A stretch of DNA of 64,000 nucleotides. Origin: Hypsibius dujardini (taxonomy: Eukaryota; Tardigrada; Eutardigrada; Parachela; Hypsibiidae). The translations under genes and the position numbers were made by a program. Shown piece by piece: positions 60,201 through 64,000 of the stretch. The notes under the pieces are model-generated. The model did no database searches and was not told the DNA's origin. It saw only the letters and a program-made list of their open reading frames with translations. The stretch is from NCBI GenBank assembly GCA_001579985.1, contig LRSR01013277.1, positions 1 through 64,000 of the forward strand, in the 5' to 3' direction. Each line of letters starts with the position of its first letter. Within the stretch, counting starts at the first letter, position 1.

Positions 60201-61979
60201 TCGAGTTTTTCGATGTTGACCGTTGTTCCCTAATTTGATAAATTGAAGATATGTATTTTTAGAATCTTTTAAGTTTCATTTAAAACAAAATTGAAACCCT
60301 AAATACTGGACCCTGCCTGCACGGTTGTTGAGCGAAAACAAAACGCTCCCGGTTTATTCAGATTTTAGTTCGCATCGCGGGTCAACAGCTTCCACTATAG
60401 CCGTACATGCTGCCCGTCTATTTTCCACTTTTATTCCGATCACGTGCGTATTAGCCATCAACCATTTAGTTCCATATTTATAGGTGACTTTCGAAGCATG
60501 GAAAAGTGGCGCTGACCTTTCAGATGCGCGCCAGATGGCCAATCAGTTCCGCGACCGAACAGTCCGGAGCGATTTTACTGACTACTACGTCAACCGTAAC
60601 GGCGTACGCGTAGACAACCTGGCTATCGCATTCTACAACCTTCAAAATGAACAACGTGAGGTATAATACGACCACAATCTGGTCTGTCTGCGCTCGTTAC
60701 AGAAAATGGACGAAAATGGACGAAACCTACAAGGTGTTGTGTTGACGGTTGACGTGATCTCTTTTTTTTCTTTGGGATTATTAGCCTTTTCTCGTCCAGT
60801 TTTTTAACGCGTCTGGCATTCTTCAAAAGTCCGGTACAGTGACAGGGTGGCCGAATTTGTTATGGCCACCTCGAAATCAGCCTATTTGTGGGTATCTTGG
60901 AGACAGCTGCCAAACTACAGGTACCCAGAAAACAAAACTTTCCTCAGTTAAGCACACCAGTCATGCGGTTGTGTGTTTGGTGCTTATCTGAGGGTAGAAA
61001 CCCATCGTCGTCTTCCATTCCGTCAGAGCTACATTATGAGCTAGGACTCCATAGAGTCCTTACAAGTCGGAAGCAGGACCCCCTCATGATACAGTCAAGG
61101 GATAGGTGAAGGGGAAAGTGTATTTCCCTCCCTATTTATCTTAAAATTCAGCCTTTTGTTCCTGATTATTCTGAAACGTATGGGGGATTGACTTCCAAGG
61201 CTCCCCGGAATATCGAAAATGATATATTTTCCTTGTTAATTATTTCATTTTTTGTCGGAAAATTTGAGTTTTGTTAGAGTCCAGCATATGCTCCCTATTA
61301 ATAACTGAAAACGTGAGGTTAAAAACATTAAAAAATGGTCCAAATTCAGCGGGAAATTGTCGTTTTTAAAAACGTTTTTAAATCTCAGGGGCCTTGGAGA
61401 TCGGGCAACTACACGCTCACATGCTCCAAAACGATCAGGAATAAAGGCCGAATTTTATGTTCAATTTTGAAAACATTTGTTTTGCTCCTGTGCCCATCTC
61501 CTCGTCCTATCATAACGGATCTTGGTTCTGACTTGCAAGAGCCCTAAACGAGCCCCGGTTAAGAGACGCAATACTTCTTAAGTGGAAGATAAACCCCTCA
61601 AATTGCCGAAAGCCTGACAATGTACTGTATCTGACTAACTGTTCTCATATTCCGGGACAGATTCAAGCGCGTTGCTGTACATTGTACTGGCAGCCACTGT
61701 GGTCGGGTTGGGTCTTGCCTTCGCTATTGTTTTTCAAAAATTTCGGTAAGGTTGGCTTCAATATGTCCAGAGTTTACGCAGTCTGTCAAGTCTCGTTTGG
61801 CTATATCACATTTTAGTATTTCACAAAACTACTTAAATACTTTATTCAGGCATCACCGCCTGACCGTCTTCATGGAACAGTGGTTCCTCCTGGACGCCAG
61901 CCGGATGAAAAGCTCAGGGCAAGCAGCTTTTGGCAGTTCGGTGAAACACGAATTGGGCGATCACTTTCGTTTCCACTGA
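57266..61979 (+). CDS. natriuretic-peptide-clearance-type receptor (ligand-binding domain, membrane helix, short tail; copy C)
   Basis: Eleven exons join in phase from ATG to TGA: 57266-57669, 58498-58790, 58851-58894, 58963-59001, 59637-59717, 59790-59939, 60026-60076, 60484-60660, 60800-60920, 61661-61745 and 61850-61979, giving 524 residues. Residues 1-24 are a signal peptide (LSFMICLFIVVSVENVL). An ANF-receptor ligand-binding domain follows (VVAFGCTAPLGFASLLRAIP, EFNWTSVFIVWDKN, WPPRNQPICGYLGDSC). One membrane helix (YIVLAATVVGLGLAFAIVF) lies at about 455-475, then a 43-residue tail with EQWFLLDASRMKSS and a natural stop. There is no kinase-homology or cyclase domain, and none follows in the next 2 kb. 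Length and plan match the clearance receptor NPR-C (about 540 residues, 37-residue tail). A likely role is binding or removing the ligands of the cyclase receptors. No broken exon was found. Confidence 0.85.
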
Positions 61980-62031
61980 CTGATATAAATGTTTATTGGC
62001 AAGTTGAAACGTCGCAGTGAAACCTTTTTAA

Positions 62032-62604
62032 CCCTCTGAGTGCCGGTCAGCTTACACTGGCTTAATTCTTTCTTCAAACTCCATTTGCTCATCGAGCATT
62101 TGCACTTTTTTGATAAGGTTTTTTGTTTTGATCCTCTAACAGAACCGTAAAATATAAAGTAAAAACAACTTTTGAAAAAAACTTTCGGAAGTGGTGAGAA
62201 CTCATTAAGCCAAACTTGGCTTAAACTTAAATGGCATGTATAATAACTTGCGGTGCGTGCTGAAAAAAAAATTCCGGGCTTCGAAATTAAAAAGGGTCCT
62301 AACCAACGACCATACCAATGAAATCCAGTTGAAAATGAAATAAACAAGCAATCGAGAGCGGAATGAAAAAATTGAACTCACTAGGAAGATGTTTTGATTC
62401 CCTATTGGCAAAATGTCAGCTGTTGTCAGGTTGTTGTGTGGAGGCGCAACAGCGCCGTCTGGCGGTACGGCACTAACCGAGCAGGGAAAGTGCCAAATGA
62501 ACCCTTGTCATGTTAACCATACAAGTTAGGTACTTTCCATATTTAAGCCAACTTTGGCTGACCCAGCACTACCCGTATACCTAAAACACCCGGCAACCAG
62601 AGGG
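62032..62604. mobile_element. piggyBac-type MITE with TTAA target duplication
   Basis: The ends CCCTCTGAGTGCCGG and (reverse complement) CCCTCTGGTTGCCGG are inverted, flanked by TTAA on both sides (62028-62031 and 62605-62608). A CCCT-type start and TTAA target are piggyBac hallmarks. The 573-bp body contains an internal near-palindrome (TTAAGCCAAACTTGGCTTAA at about 62206) and no transposase. It lies 52 bp past the stop of receptor copy C, so it may be in its 3' UTR. Confidence 0.82.
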
Positions 62605-62621
62605 TTAAAGAGATTAATTTA

Positions 62622-62646
62622 ACTTCTAGTCCACTGGACTAGAAGT
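62622..62646. repeat. perfect 12-bp palindrome with 1-nt centre
   Basis: ACTTCTAGTCCA, C, TGGACTAGAAGT. It lies 18 bp after the piggyBac-type element. Confidence 0.9.
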
Positions 62647-64000
62647 CTGGCCCTGGGGTCAGGGTTTACGGATGTTGATTTGCTCGGACTTGTCTGTAGA
62701 TCTTTGACTTTCTTTATGTACTTACGTTTCATTTGCCTGGCAATTGTTATTAAAAGATTACACCCCACAATGAATGACCGTGTGACCCACCATTACATAC
62801 GCCGACTGTATGGCATTTGCAGTCATGCTTGTTACCAACACTGGCGGGAGAAGTGCCAAGTCGTTGCCACCCTCGGCGTTCAAACAACTCTTAACTTTGC
62901 CCCCCTCTTCATATGGTCCTTTTACATGTTAAAGTTTGTCCCCTTGTCGGCAGGTCTCCAGCAGAGGTCTGGACCCCTGGCACTGCCGTTCGATTCAGAA
63001 GTAAATGCTTAGTAAATACCGCCAATGAGGGACGACGATAGGAAATGGCCAGACCCTTCGTACTAAATGTGCAATAGCCGTGATGATATTCATTCAAACA
63101 AGACAAGACACTCAAAGGAGACTGAAGAAATGCCATCGATAATGTAGCCGCATTGAGAAAAGAAACCGTCTACATCAATGATACCGGTGTGAGTAATAGG
63201 TATGAGAGAAGGTATCAAAGTCAAAATAAAATTTCGCCGTAAAAATTTTGGTCTCCCAAAGTAGAGTTATATATCTGAAGAAGAAGCACACAACGAGACC
63301 AGACCAAACAACAAACCCAACCAATGTACATGTAATTGTAAGCCATCCACGAGCTTCAGAGGAAACAATTAAAGAGAAGAAATGCAAACCGTGCTGACTA
63401 TCTCTCTTGTCGCACACACCAACAAAACTTGTATGAGCACGGACGAAATAACACTCAAATTATTTCCACCACTTTTAAACTGCAGTTCTTTTAGCCCGAC
63501 TTTTCCCCCGTTCTTCCCGTTCTTTACAAATTATAACCGAAAGAAAAAAAGTACTCAACATTAAACAGGAAAAAAGCAATTCTTTGGTTGTCGAATGTCT
63601 CCATCTTGGTCGTTTCGTTCAGTCCGTCCGTCCGTCCGACCGTTCGGACTGCGTTCCACGTATAATCCACATCAAACACAAGCACACCAGAACAAGGTCA
63701 GCGAGGGAAAAGGGAAGACTCTTGGAGACGCGCTCAATTTCCGCATACTCTCCGGGAGATCAAAACGGCCAGAGCGGAAACTATTAGCAATGACGAGTGG
63801 CTGTTGAGGATGCCGTTGCCGCCCCCTACACAATCCAACGGCAAATGTTAATTTCATGCTAAGTGAATTCCATTAAAACTGTTTATCGGCAACCGAGTCA
63901 AGTGTCTGCAACTAATGCCATATACTCACATGCATCAGTGTTTGTTTGTCTGTCTGTTTGTCTGTCTGTTTGTCTGTCTGTCTGTCCGTCGGCTTGTCTG
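62647..64000. other. intergenic; weak ORF and simple repeats
   Basis: Plus-strand 62680-63012 is open for 110 codons with hydrophobic stretches, but nothing identifies it as a gene. TCCG repeats lie at about 63620-63638. Confidence 0.3.
63938..64000. repeat. TGTC/TGTT tetranucleotide array running off the right edge
   Basis: Alternating tgtc and tgtt units, the same family as the arrays near 3.4, 39.1, 39.65 and 40.9 kb. Confidence 0.9.

Noticed and set aside
62680-63012. 110-codon ORF with hydrophobic segments after the receptor gene
   Set aside because: No signal peptide pattern, family motif or splice context; likely chance.

Overview
The window is animal genomic DNA. Genes are broken by many short introns with good GT/AG borders, and the protein families are metazoan: C-type lectin domains, an ATF4-like bZIP factor, natriuretic-peptide-type receptors, HIPK-like kinases and a trypsin-like exon. 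The AT-rich, intron-dense layout with abundant small DNA transposons fits an invertebrate, possibly a tardigrade or another ecdysozoan. That placement is inference; I see no diagnostic marker. Exon borders were worked out by hand from splice sites and reading phase and may be off by one or two bases. Gaps: 60 N at 26529-26588, 52 N at 50167-50218, and one N near 15065.

Left part (1-17 kb): a minus-strand secreted protein with two C-type lectin domains that runs off the left edge; a minus-strand ATF4-like gene whose leader has a two-codon upstream ORF followed by a 52-codon upstream ORF overlapping the main start, the arrangement used for stress-induced translation of ATF4; a small knottin-type secreted peptide and a broken paralogue; a plus-strand secreted LysM protein; and a plus-strand secreted cysteine-repeat protein.

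Receptor cluster: three plus-strand genes have the ligand-binding domain of receptor guanylate cyclases and share exon sizes (44, 39 and 51 nt cassettes). The copy at 57.3-62.0 kb is fully open (524 aa) but ends 43 residues after its membrane helix, like the natriuretic peptide clearance receptor. The copy at 17.4-21.1 kb also ends soon after the membrane helix. The copy at 49.4-55.8 kb is the only one with kinase-homology and cyclase domains, but I find no membrane exon and it carries several breaks. The family therefore seems to be splitting into cyclase and clearance or decoy forms.

Centre (22-48 kb): a transposon-rich stretch separates the receptor copies. It holds a degraded pogo-like transposase, a long-TIR element with a 9-bp target duplication, a candidate solo LTR, an hAT-type MITE, a 0.94-kb foldback element with TA duplication, a Tc1/mariner element and a nearly intact DD34D mariner. 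A piggyBac-type MITE lies further right at 62.0-62.6 kb. Inside the central stretch are the most unusual objects: two genes joining a CENP-B/Tigger-type transposase DNA-binding region to part of a HIPK-like protein kinase. One (33591-37267, minus) is a phase-consistent five-exon gene of 438 codons with the kinase C-terminal half in pseudokinase form. The other (42799-44081, plus) has the DNA-binding region followed by the kinase N-lobe only. A decayed duplicate of the 5' half of the second lies at 29566-30450. I regard this transposase-kinase fusion family as the best candidate for an undescribed system here.
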